Source: Collimonas arenae (GTDB lineage: Bacteria; Pseudomonadota; Gammaproteobacteria; Burkholderiales; Burkholderiaceae_D). From it: a stretch of 64,000 nucleotides of DNA. The translations under genes were made by a program, and so were the position numbers. Location: assembly GCF_000786695.1 (NCBI RefSeq), contig NZ_CP009962.1, forward strand, positions 930,001 to 994,000, read 5' to 3'. Below are positions 7,835-16,696 of the stretch, in pieces. Numbering within the stretch: the first letter of the stretch is position 1; every line of letters starts with the position of its first letter. Below the pieces are notes generated by a model. That model was given only the letters and a program-made list of their open reading frames with translations. It was not told where the DNA came from and did no database searches.

Positions 7835-9367
7835 GTGGCATCAGGTGAAATTGTAGATTTGCTGGTAGTGGGCGGCGGCGTTAACGGCGCCGGGATTGCG
7901 CGCGACGCAGCGGGCCGCGGCCTGAGCGTGTTACTTTGCGAACAGGATGACCTGGCTTCGCATACCTCATCGGCCAGCACCAAACTGATCCATGGCGGCT
8001 TGCGCTATCTCGAGCATTACGAATTCAGCCTGGTGCGCAAAGCGTTGCAAGAGCGCGAATTGTTGCTGCGCCTGGCGCCACATATCATTGCGCCGCTGCG
8101 CTTCGTGATGCCGCATGTATCGAGCCTGCGGCCGGCCTGGATGATACGCGCCGGCCTGTTCCTGTACGATCACCTCAGCAAGCGCGAATTGCTTCCCGGT
8201 TCCCGCACCATCGATTTCCGTAAGCACGTCGCCGGCGCGCCGCTCAAGAAAACCATCAGCAAGGGCTTCGTCTATTCCGACGCTGCCGTGCAAGATGCCC
8301 GCCTGGTGGTTCTGAACGCCATGGATGCCAGGGAGCGCGGCGCCACCATTCTTACTAAAACCCGTTTGATCCAGGCTAAGCAAGGCGCACAGTATTGGGA
8401 CGCCACCTTGCAGTCGACCCAAACCGGCGAGACCACCGAGATCAAGGCGCGCTGTGTCGTCAATGCTGCCGGCCCGTGGGTTGCCAGCCTGTTGAACGGC
8501 GCCTTGAATACGCCGGCGCAGCATCATATCCGGCTGGTCAAGGGAAGCCATATCGTGACCAAGCGTTTGTTCGATCACGATCACGCCTATATTTTCCAGA
8601 ATCCCGACAAACGCATCGTTTTTGCCATTCCATACGAAAAAGACTTCACGCTGATCGGCACCACTGATGTCGAGTTCAGCGCCAATCCGGGTAAGGTCGA
8701 GATTTCCGAAGAGGAAACCGCTTATCTGTGCGAGTCGGTGAGCCGCTATTTCGAAGTCGCCGTGACGCCCCGGCAAGTGGTCTGGTCGTATGCCGGCGTT
8801 CGCCCTTTGCTCGAAGAGGAAGTGGCCAATCCCTCCGCCGTGACGCGTGACTACAAACTTGAGCTGCGTAACGAAGCGGGCCTGGCGCCAGTGTTGTCGG
8901 TGTTCGGCGGAAAGATCACTACTTACCGGCGCTTGGCGGAAGAAGTCATGGAGCATTTACAGCCATTGTTCGGCTACATGAAATCGCACTGGACCGCGCA
9001 TGAACCGCTGCCGGGCGGCGATATTCCGAACGCGAATTTCACAGAGTTCCACAGGATTTTCCAGCAACGCCACGCATGGCTGCCGGCTACCCTGGCGGCG
9101 CGTTACGCCGGTGCTTACGGCACACGCTCTGCGCGCTTGCTTGAGGGAATTCACGACGTTACCGGATTAGGCGAGCTGTTCGGCGCAGACCTGTACGAAG
9201 CGGAAGTGCGCTATCTGATTCGCGAAGAATGGGCGCTGACGGTTGAAGATATTCTGTGGCGTCGTTCCAAGCTGGGATTGCGTCTCGATGCTGTAGCGGT
9301 AGAAAGACTGCGGACCTGGTTGCAAGAGCAGGAGCAAGCGCAACCGGTAGTTGCAATGCGTGCTTAA
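7835..9367 (+). CDS. glpD: Aerobic glycerol-3-phosphate dehydrogenase
   Basis: This 510-residue FAD-dependent membrane-associated enzyme oxidises glycerol-3-phosphate to dihydroxyacetone phosphate and passes electrons to quinone. The dinucleotide-binding motif GGGVNGAG is at residues 13-20, followed by the family signatures SSASTKLIHGGLRYLE and GLFLYDHLSKRELLPGS. Later blocks include FAIPYEKDFTLIGTTD and GVRPLL. Length is that of the family (about 500). The start is GTG at 7835, chosen because AAGGAG lies 6 bases upstream and no in-frame ATG lies nearer. It is the first gene after the GlpR operator. The gap to glpK (177 bp) contains a strong hairpin. Confidence 0.97.
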   Translation: MASGEIVDLLVVGGGVNGAGIARDAAGRGLSVLLCEQDDLASHTSSASTKLIHGGLRYLEHYEFSLVRKALQERELLLRLAPHIIAPLRFVMPHVSSLRPAWMIRAGLFLYDHLSKRELLPGSRTIDFRKHVAGAPLKKTISKGFVYSDAAVQDARLVVLNAMDARERGATILTKTRLIQAKQGAQYWDATLQSTQTGETTEIKARCVVNAAGPWVASLLNGALNTPAQHHIRLVKGSHIVTKRLFDHDHAYIFQNPDKRIVFAIPYEKDFTLIGTTDVEFSANPGKVEISEEETAYLCESVSRYFEVAVTPRQVVWSYAGVRPLLEEEVANPSAVTRDYKLELRNEAGLAPVLSVFGGKITTYRRLAEEVMEHLQPLFGYMKSHWTAHEPLPGGDIPNANFTEFHRIFQQRHAWLPATLAARYAGAYGTRSARLLEGIHDVTGLGELFGADLYEAEVRYLIREEWALTVEDILWRRSKLGLRLDAVAVERLRTWLQEQEQAQPVVAMRA

Positions 9368-9410
9368 GATTCATCACTGCGATTGACCACTGTGTTTTTT
9401 CTGTTTTACC

Positions 9411-9456
9411 CCGGAATCATCTGCAGGCAACGTTTCTTTTTTGCAGATGATTCCGG
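9411..9456 (+). other. 15-bp perfect inverted repeat between glpD and glpK
   Basis: CCGGAATCATCTGCA at 9411-9425 is exactly complementary to 9442-9456, with a 16-base loop. There is no following U-run (next bases are CAGATAAAAAAG), so it is a weak terminator candidate. It could instead be an mRNA-stabilising or processing hairpin setting glpD against glpK levels. Confidence 0.7.
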
Positions 9457-9544
9457 CAGATAAAAAAGACGGATCCAGCCTTGTCGCCGGATCAAAGTCA
9501 ACCCGATCCGCACTGGCGGATTTACCAACCTTGGAGTAGACAAG

Positions 9545-11041
9545 TTGAAAGAAAAATACATTTTAGCCCTGGATCAAGGGACTACCAGCTCGCGCGCCAT
9601 TCTGTTCGACCGCCAGGGCAATATCGTTTCTTCAGCGCAGAAAGAATTTCGCCAGATCTATCCGCAGCCGGGCTGGGTCGAGCATGATCCTCAGGAAATC
9701 TGGTCCACCCAGGTTGGCGTTGCTGCGGAAGCCTCCACCAACATCGGCCTGAACGGCACATCGATCGCCGCTATCGGCATTACGAACCAGCGCGAAACCA
9801 CCATCGTCTGGGATCGCGAAACCGGCAAGGCGGTCTATAACGCCATCGTCTGGCAAGATCGCCGCACGGCAGAATTTTGCGATCAGCTGAAAGCGGACGG
9901 CCTGGGCGAAACCATTCGTGCCAAGACCGGCTTGCTGGTGGACTCATATTTTTCCGCTACCAAGATCCGCTGGATACTGAAGAACGTCGAAGGCGCACAG
10001 CAATTGGCGAATCAGGGACGTCTGGCGTTCGGCACGGTCGATACCTGGCTGGTGTGGAACATGACGCGCGGCAAACTGCATCTGACCGATGTCTCGAATG
10101 CTTCGCGCACCATGCTGTTCAATATCCACACCATGCAGTGGGACGACGAGCTGCTCAAGATCATGGGCGTGCCGCGCAGCATGCTGCCGGAAGTACGCTC
10201 CTCAAGTGAAGTCTACGGTCATACTGAAATGTCCGGATTCGGCTCGGAAATTCCCTTGGCCGGGATTGCAGGCGACCAGCAGGCCGCCTTGTTCGGCCAG
10301 ATGTGCACGCAGCCGGGCATGGTCAAGAATACGTATGGCACCGGTTGTTTCATGGTAATGAATACCGGCACCAAGCCGATCGCCTCGAAAAACAATCTGT
10401 TGACGACGGTTGCCTGGAAAATCGGCAACGAAGTCAACTATGCGCTGGAAGGCAGCATTTTCATCGGCGGCGCGGTAGTACAGTGGTTGCGCGACGGCCT
10501 CGGCATCATCAAGACTTCCACGGAAATCGAAGCCCTGGCGCGCAGCGTCAAGAGCAGCGACGGCGTGTATCTGGTGCCAGCCTTTGCCGGTCTCGGCGCG
10601 CCGCACTGGAACCCGCACGCACGCGGCACCATCTTCGGCATCACGCGTGGCACCACGTCGGCGCATTACGCAAGAGCAGCGCTGGATAGCATCGCCTATC
10701 AAACCATGGATGTGCTGAAGGCAATGGAAGCCGATTCCGGCATAGTGATTCCGGAATTGCGTGTCGATGGCGGTGCAACTGCCAATAACCTGCTGATGCA
10801 ATTCCAGTCGGATATCCTCGGCGTTGACGTGGTTCGTCCCAAGGTCACGGAGACCACAGCGCTTGGCGCAGCCTATCTGGCCGGCCTGGCGGTTGGTTAC
10901 TGGAGCAGCACGGCCGACGTACAAGGACAATGGCAACTCGACCAGCGCTTCAAATCGGCGCTGCCGGCAGAGGAAGTGCAGAGCAGCATCAAGGGATGGC
11001 AGCGGGCGATTTCCGCCGCCACGGTATGGGCCGATTCCTGA
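9545..11041 (+). CDS. glpK: Glycerol kinase
   Basis: This 498-residue FGGY-family kinase phosphorylates glycerol with ATP, trapping it as glycerol-3-phosphate. The phosphate-binding loop DQGTTSSRA is at residues 10-18. Further signatures are [39 protein letters not shown] and the C-terminal [19 protein letters not shown]. The start is TTG at 9545: the frame then reads [12 protein letters not shown], which is where family members begin, and GGAG sits about 10 bases upstream. A UUG start may lower translation. It lies between glpD and glpF. The gaps on each side carry hairpins. Confidence 0.97.
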   Translation: MKEKYILALDQGTTSSRAILFDRQGNIVSSAQKEFRQIYPQPGWVEHDPQEIWSTQVGVAAEASTNIGLNGTSIAAIGITNQRETTIVWDRETGKAVYNAIVWQDRRTAEFCDQLKADGLGETIRAKTGLLVDSYFSATKIRWILKNVEGAQQLANQGRLAFGTVDTWLVWNMTRGKLHLTDVSNASRTMLFNIHTMQWDDELLKIMGVPRSMLPEVRSSSEVYGHTEMSGFGSEIPLAGIAGDQQAALFGQMCTQPGMVKNTYGTGCFMVMNTGTKPIASKNNLLTTVAWKIGNEVNYALEGSIFIGGAVVQWLRDGLGIIKTSTEIEALARSVKSSDGVYLVPAFAGLGAPHWNPHARGTIFGITRGTTSAHYARAALDSIAYQTMDVLKAMEADSGIVIPELRVDGGATANNLLMQFQSDILGVDVVRPKVTETTALGAAYLAGLAVGYWSSTADVQGQWQLDQRFKSALPAEEVQSSIKGWQRAISAATVWADS

Positions 11042-11074
11042 CCTAAAGCCTTTTTCCACTGTTGAATGAGAAAC

Positions 11075-11103
11075 AGGACAGAGCACAGCGTTGCTCTGTT
11101 CCT
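11075..11103 (+). other. Hairpin between glpK and glpF
   Basis: AGGACAGAGCA pairs with TGCTCTGTTCCT (one bulged base) around a 6-base loop. No U-run follows. It lies 29 bp before the glpF start, so it may influence glpF translation or mRNA processing. Confidence 0.5.
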
Positions 11104-11131
11104 CCCCCTCCTATTTCCGAAAGAGTTTGTC

Positions 11132-11845
11132 ATGACTCCCTTTTTAGCTGAATTCGTGGGCACCGCCCTGATTGTCTTGCTTGGCAACGGTGTGGTTGCC
11201 AACGTCTTGTTGAGTAAAACCCATGGCCACGGCAGCGGCCTGATTGTAATCACCGTCGGTTGGGCGATGGCGGTGTTTGTCGGTGTTTTCGTTGCAGCGT
11301 CCTCAAGCGGCGCGCACTTGAACCCGGCAGTGACTTTGGCGCTGGCAGTTGCCGGCAAGTTCGCCTGGGGTAGCGTGCCTGGCTACATCCTGTCGCAAAT
11401 GCTGGGCGGGATGATGGGCGCATTCCTGGTATGGCTGGTGTACCGCAATCACTTCGCCGAAACCACAGACGGCAATCTCAAGCTGGCAGCTTTTTGTACC
11501 GCGCCTGCAATCCGCAACACCTTCGGCAACGTCGTGTCGGAAGTGGTCGGCACCTTTGTGCTGGTGTATTGCGTATTGAATATTGCATCGCCGAAGATGG
11601 GCCTGGGTGCGCTGGATGCGTTGCCGGTGGCGCTGCTGGTGATGAGTATCGGCGTTTCGTTGGGCGGTACGACAGGTTACGCGATCAATCCTGCACGGGA
11701 TTTGGGACCACGTCTGATGCATGCATTGCTGCCTATTCCAGGCAAGCGCGACAGCGACTGGGGCTATGCCCTGGTGCCGGTTGTCGGTTCGATTTGCGGC
11801 GGTGTGTTGGCAGCGCTGGTGTACGGCCTGCAGTTGGCGCACTAA
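11132..11845 (+). CDS. glpF: Glycerol uptake facilitator (aquaglyceroporin)
   Basis: This 237-residue MIP-family channel is in the inner membrane and passes glycerol by facilitated diffusion. The two pore motifs are HLNPAVTL (NPA at 64-66) and INPARD (NPA at 186-188 followed by R189, the selectivity-filter arginine). The D after the second NPA-R is typical of glycerol channels rather than water channels. An in-frame upstream start at 11066 would add 22 non-membrane residues. ATG 11132 was chosen because it begins the usual MTPFLAEFVGT terminus and follows GAAAGAG. It is the last gene of the glycerol cluster and ends in a bidirectional terminator. Confidence 0.95.
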   Translation: MTPFLAEFVGTALIVLLGNGVVANVLLSKTHGHGSGLIVITVGWAMAVFVGVFVAASSSGAHLNPAVTLALAVAGKFAWGSVPGYILSQMLGGMMGAFLVWLVYRNHFAETTDGNLKLAAFCTAPAIRNTFGNVVSEVVGTFVLVYCVLNIASPKMGLGALDALPVALLVMSIGVSLGGTTGYAINPARDLGPRLMHALLPIPGKRDSDWGYALVPVVGSICGGVLAALVYGLQLAH

Positions 11846-11851
11846 GAACGC

Positions 11852-11900
11852 AAAGGCCCGCACAGCGTAATGTCGGACGACGTTGCGCTGTGCGGGTCTT
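11852..11900. terminator. Bidirectional terminator between glpF and the glutathione peroxidase gene
   Basis: An 11-bp perfect stem CCCGCACAGCG / CGCTGTGCGGG (11857-11867 with 11886-11896) is bordered by AAAGG on the left and TCTTT on the right. It separates converging genes. Confidence 0.85.
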
Positions 11901-11905
11901 TATAA

Positions 11906-12409
11906 TTATTTCGCCAGCAGTTTTTCTATATCCGCAGCCAGTGATTCCGGCTTGGTTTGCGGCGCAAAGCGGTCGACAATCGCGCCGTCCTTGTTCACCA
12001 GGAACTTGGTGAAATTCCACTTGATACCTTCGCTGCCGAGCAAGCCCGGTGCAGCGCTTTTCAGATACTGGTAGAGAGGTGCTGCATGGTCGCCGTTGAC
12101 GTCGATCTTCTCGAACAAGGGAAACGTGACGCCATAGTTTTTCTCGCAAAAGGCGCCGATTTCGTCGGCGGTGCCCGGTTCCTGCGCGCCGAACTGGTTG
12201 CACGGAAAGCCGAGGACTTCAAAGCCTTGTGCATGATATTTCTGGTAAATCTCTTCCAGGCCTTTGTACTGCGGCGTGAAGCCGCAATTGCTCGCGGTAT
12301 TCACGATCAGCAATACCTTGCCGCGGTAGGCGTCCAGCGAGCTCGGTTTGCCATCCAGCTGATTGACCGTAAAGTCGTAAATTTGTTTGCTGCCAGTGTC
12401 GTTGCTCAT
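11906..12409 (-). CDS. Glutathione peroxidase family thiol peroxidase
   Basis: This 167-residue enzyme is of the BtuE/GPx family. The peroxidatic cysteine is C42 in NTASNCGFTPQY, with the catalytic partners Q76 (GAQEPG) and W131/N132 (WNFTKF). A further Cys at 88 (AFCEKNYG) matches the resolving position of thioredoxin-dependent bacterial members. There is no selenocysteine. It reduces hydrogen peroxide or alkyl peroxides in the cytoplasm; the reductant is probably thioredoxin. The start codon overlaps the pilU stop as ATGA, so it should be translated from the pilT-pilU transcript. Confidence 0.92.
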   Translation of the reverse strand: MSNDTGSKQIYDFTVNQLDGKPSSLDAYRGKVLLIVNTASNCGFTPQYKGLEEIYQKYHAQGFEVLGFPCNQFGAQEPGTADEIGAFCEKNYGVTFPLFEKIDVNGDHAAPLYQYLKSAAPGLLGSEGIKWNFTKFLVNKDGAIVDRFAPQTKPESLAADIEKLLAK

Positions 12410-13542
12410 ACAATCCCCAGATGTTCAGTGCCGGCAGAGAGGTCGCGGTCTTTTGCATCCTTGCCGCGCAGTTTGATGGAAAGCCGCAGGTCATTGACCG
12501 AATCGGCGTTGCGCAAAGCGTCTTCGTAGCTGATTTTATCGTCTTCGTACAAATCAAACAGGGCCTGGTCGAAAGTCTGCATGCCGAGCTCGCGCGACTT
12601 CTTCATGATTTCCTTGATTTCATGGACGTCGCCCTTGAAAATCAGGTCGGAAATCAATGGCGAATTGAGCAGGATTTCAACCGCTACCGCACGGCCCTTG
12701 ACCGTTTTCAGCGGCACCAGCCGTTGCGAGACAATGCCTTTCAGGTTAAGCGACAAATCCATCAGCAACTGCGGCCGGCGTTCTTCTGGGAAGAAGTTGA
12801 TGATGCGGTCGAGCGCCTGGTTGGAGCTGTTGGCATGCAGGGTAGCCAGGCACAAGTGGCCGGTTTCGGCGAAGGCAATGGCGTAGTCCATGGTTTCGCG
12901 GTCGCGGATTTCGCCGATCAGGATCACGTCCGGCGCCTGGCGCAAGGTGTTCTTCAGGGCCACGCCCCAGTTTTCGGTATCGACGCCGACTTCGCGCTGG
13001 GTCACGATGCAGTTCTTGTGCGGATGGATATATTCCACCGGATCTTCAATCGTGATGATATGGCCGTAGCTGTTCTCATTGCGGTAGCCGATCATCGCCG
13101 CCAGGGTGGTCGATTTTCCGGAACCGGTCGCGCCGACCATGATGACCAGGCCGCGCTTGGTCATCGCCACGTCCTTGAGCGTCGCCGGCAGGCCTAGATC
13201 TTCGAATTTCGGAATATCGGTGGTAATCGTACGCAATACCATGCCGACCCGGCCCTGCTGGATAAATGCCGAAGCGCGGAAGCGTCCCAGCCCGCCTGGG
13301 CTGATGGCGAAATTGCATTCCTTGGTTTCTTCAAAATCGGCAGCCTGTTTGTCGCTCATGATTGCGCGCGCCAGTTCCAGCGTATGCATCGCGGTCAGGG
13401 CCTGATTCGAGACCGGCGTGATCTTGCCGTCGATCTTGAATGCCGGCGGGAAGTCTGCGGTAATGAACAGGTCGGAACCGCGTTTGCTGACCATCAGGCG
13501 CAGCAGGTCGTGCATGAATTTGGTGGCTTGATCGCGTTCCAT
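12406..13542 (-). CDS. pilU: Type IV pilus retraction-associated ATPase PilU
   Basis: This 378-residue hexameric secretion ATPase belongs to the PilT/GspE superfamily. Walker A is GATGSGKS at 137-144. The Asp-box IITIEDPVEY, Walker B VILIGEIRD and His-box TGHLCLATLHANSS follow in order. The C-terminal extension beyond the PilT length and the sequence NFFPEERRPQLLMDLSLNLKGIVSQRL identify PilU rather than PilT. It assists PilT in pilus retraction and twitching at the cytoplasmic face of the pilus machine. It lies 50 bp downstream of pilT and overlaps the peroxidase gene by ATGA. Confidence 0.95.
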   Translation of the reverse strand: MERDQATKFMHDLLRLMVSKRGSDLFITADFPPAFKIDGKITPVSNQALTAMHTLELARAIMSDKQAADFEETKECNFAISPGGLGRFRASAFIQQGRVGMVLRTITTDIPKFEDLGLPATLKDVAMTKRGLVIMVGATGSGKSTTLAAMIGYRNENSYGHIITIEDPVEYIHPHKNCIVTQREVGVDTENWGVALKNTLRQAPDVILIGEIRDRETMDYAIAFAETGHLCLATLHANSSNQALDRIINFFPEERRPQLLMDLSLNLKGIVSQRLVPLKTVKGRAVAVEILLNSPLISDLIFKGDVHEIKEIMKKSRELGMQTFDQALFDLYEDDKISYEDALRNADSVNDLRLSIKLRGKDAKDRDLSAGTEHLGIV

Positions 13543-13592
13543 ATATTTCTATCCTAAATTGTCTGTGCTTATATTTTTAGCTTGTTTGCGGC

Positions 13593-14636
13593 TTAGCCTG
13601 GGAAGTTATCCGGCGTCTTGGCCGCAGCGCGCGCAGCAGCCAGTGAAATGACGTTGCGCTTGACCAGTTCGGTCAGATTGCTGTCCAGGGTTTGCATGCC
13701 CATGTTGCTGCCGGTCTGGATCGCCGAATACATCTGGGCGATCTTGCTTTCGCGGATCAGGTTGCGGATCGCCGGCGTACCCAGCATGATTTCATGGGCG
13801 GCGACGCGGCCCGAACCATCCTTGGTTTTCAACAGGGTTTGCGAGATCACAGCCTGCAGCGATTCCGACAACATGGCGCGCACCATTTCTTTTTCTTCCG
13901 CCGGGAAAACGTCGACGATACGGTCGATGGTTTTTGCTGCGGAGGATGTGTGCAAGGTACCGAATACCAGATGGCCGGTTTCGGCTGCTGTGAGCGCGAG
14001 GCGGATGGTTTCCAGGTCACGCAATTCGCCGACCAGGATCACGTCCGGGTCTTCACGCAAGGCCGAACGCAGCGCATTGTTGAACGAATGGGTATGCGGG
14101 CCGACTTCACGCTGGTTGATCAGGCATTTGTTGGATTGATGGACAAATTCGATCGGGTCTTCAATGGTCAGGATGTGTGCGTATTCGTTTTCATTGACAT
14201 GATTCACCATCGCCGCCAGCGTGGTCGATTTACCCGAGCCGGTAGGGCCGGTGACCAGCACCAGGCCGCGCGGCTTGAGCGACAGCTCGGCAAAAATGCG
14301 CGGCGTGTTGAGTTGCTCCAGGGTCAGCACGGTGGATGGAATGGTCCGCAACACGGCGGCGGCGCCGCGATCCTGGTTGAAGGCGTTGACGCGGAAGCGC
14401 GCCAGGCCGGGAATCTCGAACGAAAAATCGCATTCCAGGTGTTCTTCGTAGGCTTTGCGCTGGCCATCGTTCATGATGTCATAGATCATCGAGTGCACGT
14501 CTTTGTGCTCGAGCGGCGGCAGGTTGATGCGACGCACATCTCCATGAACCCGGATCATCGGCGGCAAGCCTGCGGATAAATGCAAATCGGATGCCTTATT
14601 CTTTACCGAAAAAGCCAGAAGTTCGGAAATGTCCAT
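13593..14636 (-). CDS. pilT: Type IV pilus retraction ATPase PilT
   Basis: This 347-residue protein is the retraction motor of type IV pili. The N-terminal region MDISELLAFSVKNKASDLHLSAG is characteristic. Walker A GPTGSGKS is at 130-137, followed by ILTIEDPIEFVH, Walker B VILVGELRD, the His-box TGHLVFGTLHTSSA and the family hallmark AIRNLIRE near residue 290. It powers depolymerisation of pilin and thus twitching, DNA uptake and surface sensing. It is divergent from yggS-proC, an arrangement also known in Pseudomonas and other betaproteobacteria. The 218-bp gap upstream contains a hairpin (14682-14729). Confidence 0.97.
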   Translation of the reverse strand: MDISELLAFSVKNKASDLHLSAGLPPMIRVHGDVRRINLPPLEHKDVHSMIYDIMNDGQRKAYEEHLECDFSFEIPGLARFRVNAFNQDRGAAAVLRTIPSTVLTLEQLNTPRIFAELSLKPRGLVLVTGPTGSGKSTTLAAMVNHVNENEYAHILTIEDPIEFVHQSNKCLINQREVGPHTHSFNNALRSALREDPDVILVGELRDLETIRLALTAAETGHLVFGTLHTSSAAKTIDRIVDVFPAEEKEMVRAMLSESLQAVISQTLLKTKDGSGRVAAHEIMLGTPAIRNLIRESKIAQMYSAIQTGSNMGMQTLDSNLTELVKRNVISLAAARAAAKTPDNFPG

Positions 14637-14681
14637 TTATAATCCCTGTGCTGAATTTTGTTTGTTGAAAGGCATCTTTGG

Positions 14682-14729
14682 AAGCGCTGGTTAAGGTCGT
14701 AACTGAGTTGCAGCTTAGTTGTAGCGCTT
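14682..14729 (-). other. Imperfect inverted repeat in the pilT leader region
   Basis: AAGCGCT (14682-14688) pairs with AGCGCTT (14723-14729), enclosing AACTGAG and CTTAGTT, which also pair imperfectly. It lies 46 bp upstream of the pilT start on the shared divergent region. It could be an operator or an mRNA leader stem. No specific regulator is recognised. Confidence 0.4.
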
Positions 14730-14854
14730 TCTTCACGATCTGGCCAGCGGCAAAATCCCGAAATTGCCAAACAGGCCCGGCAGAGGCGTTTGGCGATAAG
14801 CGTTTGATGATACAACTTAGTAGTTCCTAGCGGCAATTTCCAAAGTCTCCGATT

Positions 14855-15607
14855 ATGTCCTTAATGTCCCAGAAGTTGCAAGCCGTGCATACGAGTATTC
14901 AGGCCGCTGCCGCTGCGGTGTCGCGCCAGCCTGACAGTGTTGCGTTGCTGGCCGTATCCAAGACCTTTGGCGCCGACATGGTGCTGGAGGCGATCGCTGC
15001 CGGCCAGCGCGCTTTTGGCGAAAATTATCTGCAGGAAGCCGTCGCCAAAATGACTGCGGTTGACCTTGCCTTGCGAGCGGCGCATGCGACGACCGCTCCG
15101 GCGGCGGAGATCTTGCTTGAATGGCATTTTATCGGCCCGATTCAAAGTAACAAGACGCGACCGATCGCCGAACATTTTGCCTGGGTGCATACGGTAGAGC
15201 GTGAAAAAATCGCCCAGCGTCTATCCGAACAGCGGCCGCCGCACATTCCGCCGCTGAACATCTGCCTGCAAGTCAATATCAGCGGCGAGGCCAGCAAGAG
15301 CGGCATGGCGCCTGCCGAAGTGCTGGATGTCGCGCGCGCCGTTATCGAGTTGCCGCGACTTAGGTTGCGCGGCCTGATGGCGATTCCCGAGCCGACACAA
15401 GATCAGCAGAAGCAACATACGGCATTCCGCCAGACCAGGGAGCTGCTGCTGCAATTGCAAGCCGCGCTGCCGGCGCATGCCGCACAACTGGATACGCTAT
15501 CGATGGGCATGTCGGCCGACATGGCCGTGGCGATTGAAGAGGGCGCCACCATCGTGCGCGTCGGCAGTGCAATTTTCGGACAACGTGAGCAGAATAGACA
15601 ATCATGA
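14855..15607 (+). CDS. yggS: YggS/PLPBP family pyridoxal-phosphate homeostasis protein
   Basis: This 250-residue protein has the alanine-racemase-like TIM barrel of the YggS family. The PLP lysine is K36 in LLAVSKTF. Other family blocks are FGENYLQEA, WHFIGPIQSNKTR, VNISGEASKSG, LRGLMAIPEP and LSMGMSADM. It binds PLP without known catalysis and maintains cellular PLP and amino-acid balance. Two in-frame ATGs (14855 and 14864) are possible. It overlaps proC by ATGA, a pairing seen widely, and is divergent from pilT. Confidence 0.92.
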   Translation: MSLMSQKLQAVHTSIQAAAAAVSRQPDSVALLAVSKTFGADMVLEAIAAGQRAFGENYLQEAVAKMTAVDLALRAAHATTAPAAEILLEWHFIGPIQSNKTRPIAEHFAWVHTVEREKIAQRLSEQRPPHIPPLNICLQVNISGEASKSGMAPAEVLDVARAVIELPRLRLRGLMAIPEPTQDQQKQHTAFRQTRELLLQLQAALPAHAAQLDTLSMGMSADMAVAIEEGATIVRVGSAIFGQREQNRQS

Positions 15608-16428
15608 AAAAACAATTGAACATCAGCTTCATCGGCGGCGGCAATATGGCGGCTGCGCTCATCGGCGGCCTGGCTGGAAAAGTCACCGACGGCGGCAATA
15701 TCCATGTCATCGATCTGAACCTGGAAGCCTTGCAGAACCTAGCGCAGCGCTTTGGGGTGACGCCTGCGAGCGAGATCGATGCCATGGTCAGCGTCAGCGA
15801 CGTCATCGTACTGGCGGTCAAACCGCAGCAAATGAAAGGCGTCATCGGTCAACTGCGGCCGTATCTGAAAGACCAACTAGTGATGTCGATCGCCGCCGGC
15901 ATCCGCGCTGCCGATATGTCGCGCTGGCTGGGCGGACACGACGTCATCGTGCGTTGCATGCCGAATACACCGGCATTGATCGGCAAGGGCATCACAGGCA
16001 TGGTCGCCGGCGCCGGGGTGTCGGCAGAACAGCGCGCAACCGCCGACCTGATCATGCGGGCCGTGGGCAGCACGGTGTGGCTGGATGACGAAGCGAAGAT
16101 CGATGCGGTGACAGCGGTCTCAGGCAGCGGTCCGGCCTATGTGTTTTATTTCATCGAAGCGATGCAGCAGGCGGCACAGGAGCTGGGGCTGACAGCGGAA
16201 CAGGGGATCGAACTGGCCAAGGCGACTTTCGTCGGCGCCGCGCAACTGGCGGCGCAATCGGACGAGCCGGTTTCCTTGTTGCGTGAACGCGTGACGTCGA
16301 AAGGCGGTACAACCTATGCGGCATTGACCAGCATGGAGAATGCAGGCGTCAAACAGTCCATCGTCGATGCCATCAAGGCGGCGGCAGTGCGCGGGCAGGA
16401 ATTGGGCGACGAGTTCGGACGGGATTAG
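15604..16428 (+). CDS. proC: Pyrroline-5-carboxylate reductase
   Basis: This 274-residue enzyme catalyses the last step of proline synthesis, reduction of pyrroline-5-carboxylate with NAD(P)H. The Rossmann motif FIGGGNMA is at residues 9-16. Later signatures are VLAVKPQQM, CMPNTPALIGKGITGM and the C-terminal family pattern VSGSGPAYVFYFIEAM with TSKGGTTYAAL. It is translationally coupled to yggS (ATGA). Two bases after its TAG stop begins a 166-bp palindromic element that would form the mRNA 3' end. Confidence 0.97.
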   Translation: MKKQLNISFIGGGNMAAALIGGLAGKVTDGGNIHVIDLNLEALQNLAQRFGVTPASEIDAMVSVSDVIVLAVKPQQMKGVIGQLRPYLKDQLVMSIAAGIRAADMSRWLGGHDVIVRCMPNTPALIGKGITGMVAGAGVSAEQRATADLIMRAVGSTVWLDDEAKIDAVTAVSGSGPAYVFYFIEAMQQAAQELGLTAEQGIELAKATFVGAAQLAAQSDEPVSLLRERVTSKGGTTYAALTSMENAGVKQSIVDAIKAAAVRGQELGDEFGRD

Positions 16429-16429
16429 C

Positions 16430-16595
16430 GGGCTGTTACCGTAAAATCGAGAGAGCCTGCCACGCAGGCGATGCATATGGCGGCGTTGCAAATGCTCGCG
16501 ATAGCCAGCTATCGCTGCGCTGTGCCCGGGGCGGCCATCCGCTTGCTCTGCACATCGTCTGCGCGTCCTTCACTCCCAATTTTACGGTAACAGCC
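16430..16595. repeat. 166-bp near-palindromic element downstream of proC
   Basis: The terminal arms GGGCTGTTACCGTAAAAT (16430-16447) and ATTTTACGGTAACAGCCC (16578-16595) are an exact 18-bp inverted pair. The complementarity continues imperfectly inward (GGAG, ACGC, CAG, CGATG blocks). A central perfect hairpin, GCGATAGC-CA-GCTATCGC, is at 16498-16515. Core flanks ATGCTC and GCTGCGCT with 16 bases between are identical to the element at 26183. Outer arms resemble the element at 49114. No coding capacity was seen. Confidence 0.7.
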
Positions 16596-16631
16596 CACTA
16601 AGCTTGCGTTGCCGTCAACGTCGAAGTTGAA

Positions 16632-16672
16632 AAAAAACAGCGGTAGTCGCATGGCGGCTACCGCTGTTTTTT
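16632..16672. terminator. Bidirectional terminator between proC region and DUF883 gene
   Basis: A 15-bp perfect inverted repeat, AAAAAACAGCGGTAG at 16632-16646 and its complement at 16658-16672, supplies U-runs in both directions. On the minus strand it follows the DUF883 gene closely. Confidence 0.88.
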
Positions 16673-16696
16673 ATTGCGGTGGAATTCTGGTTGGTG

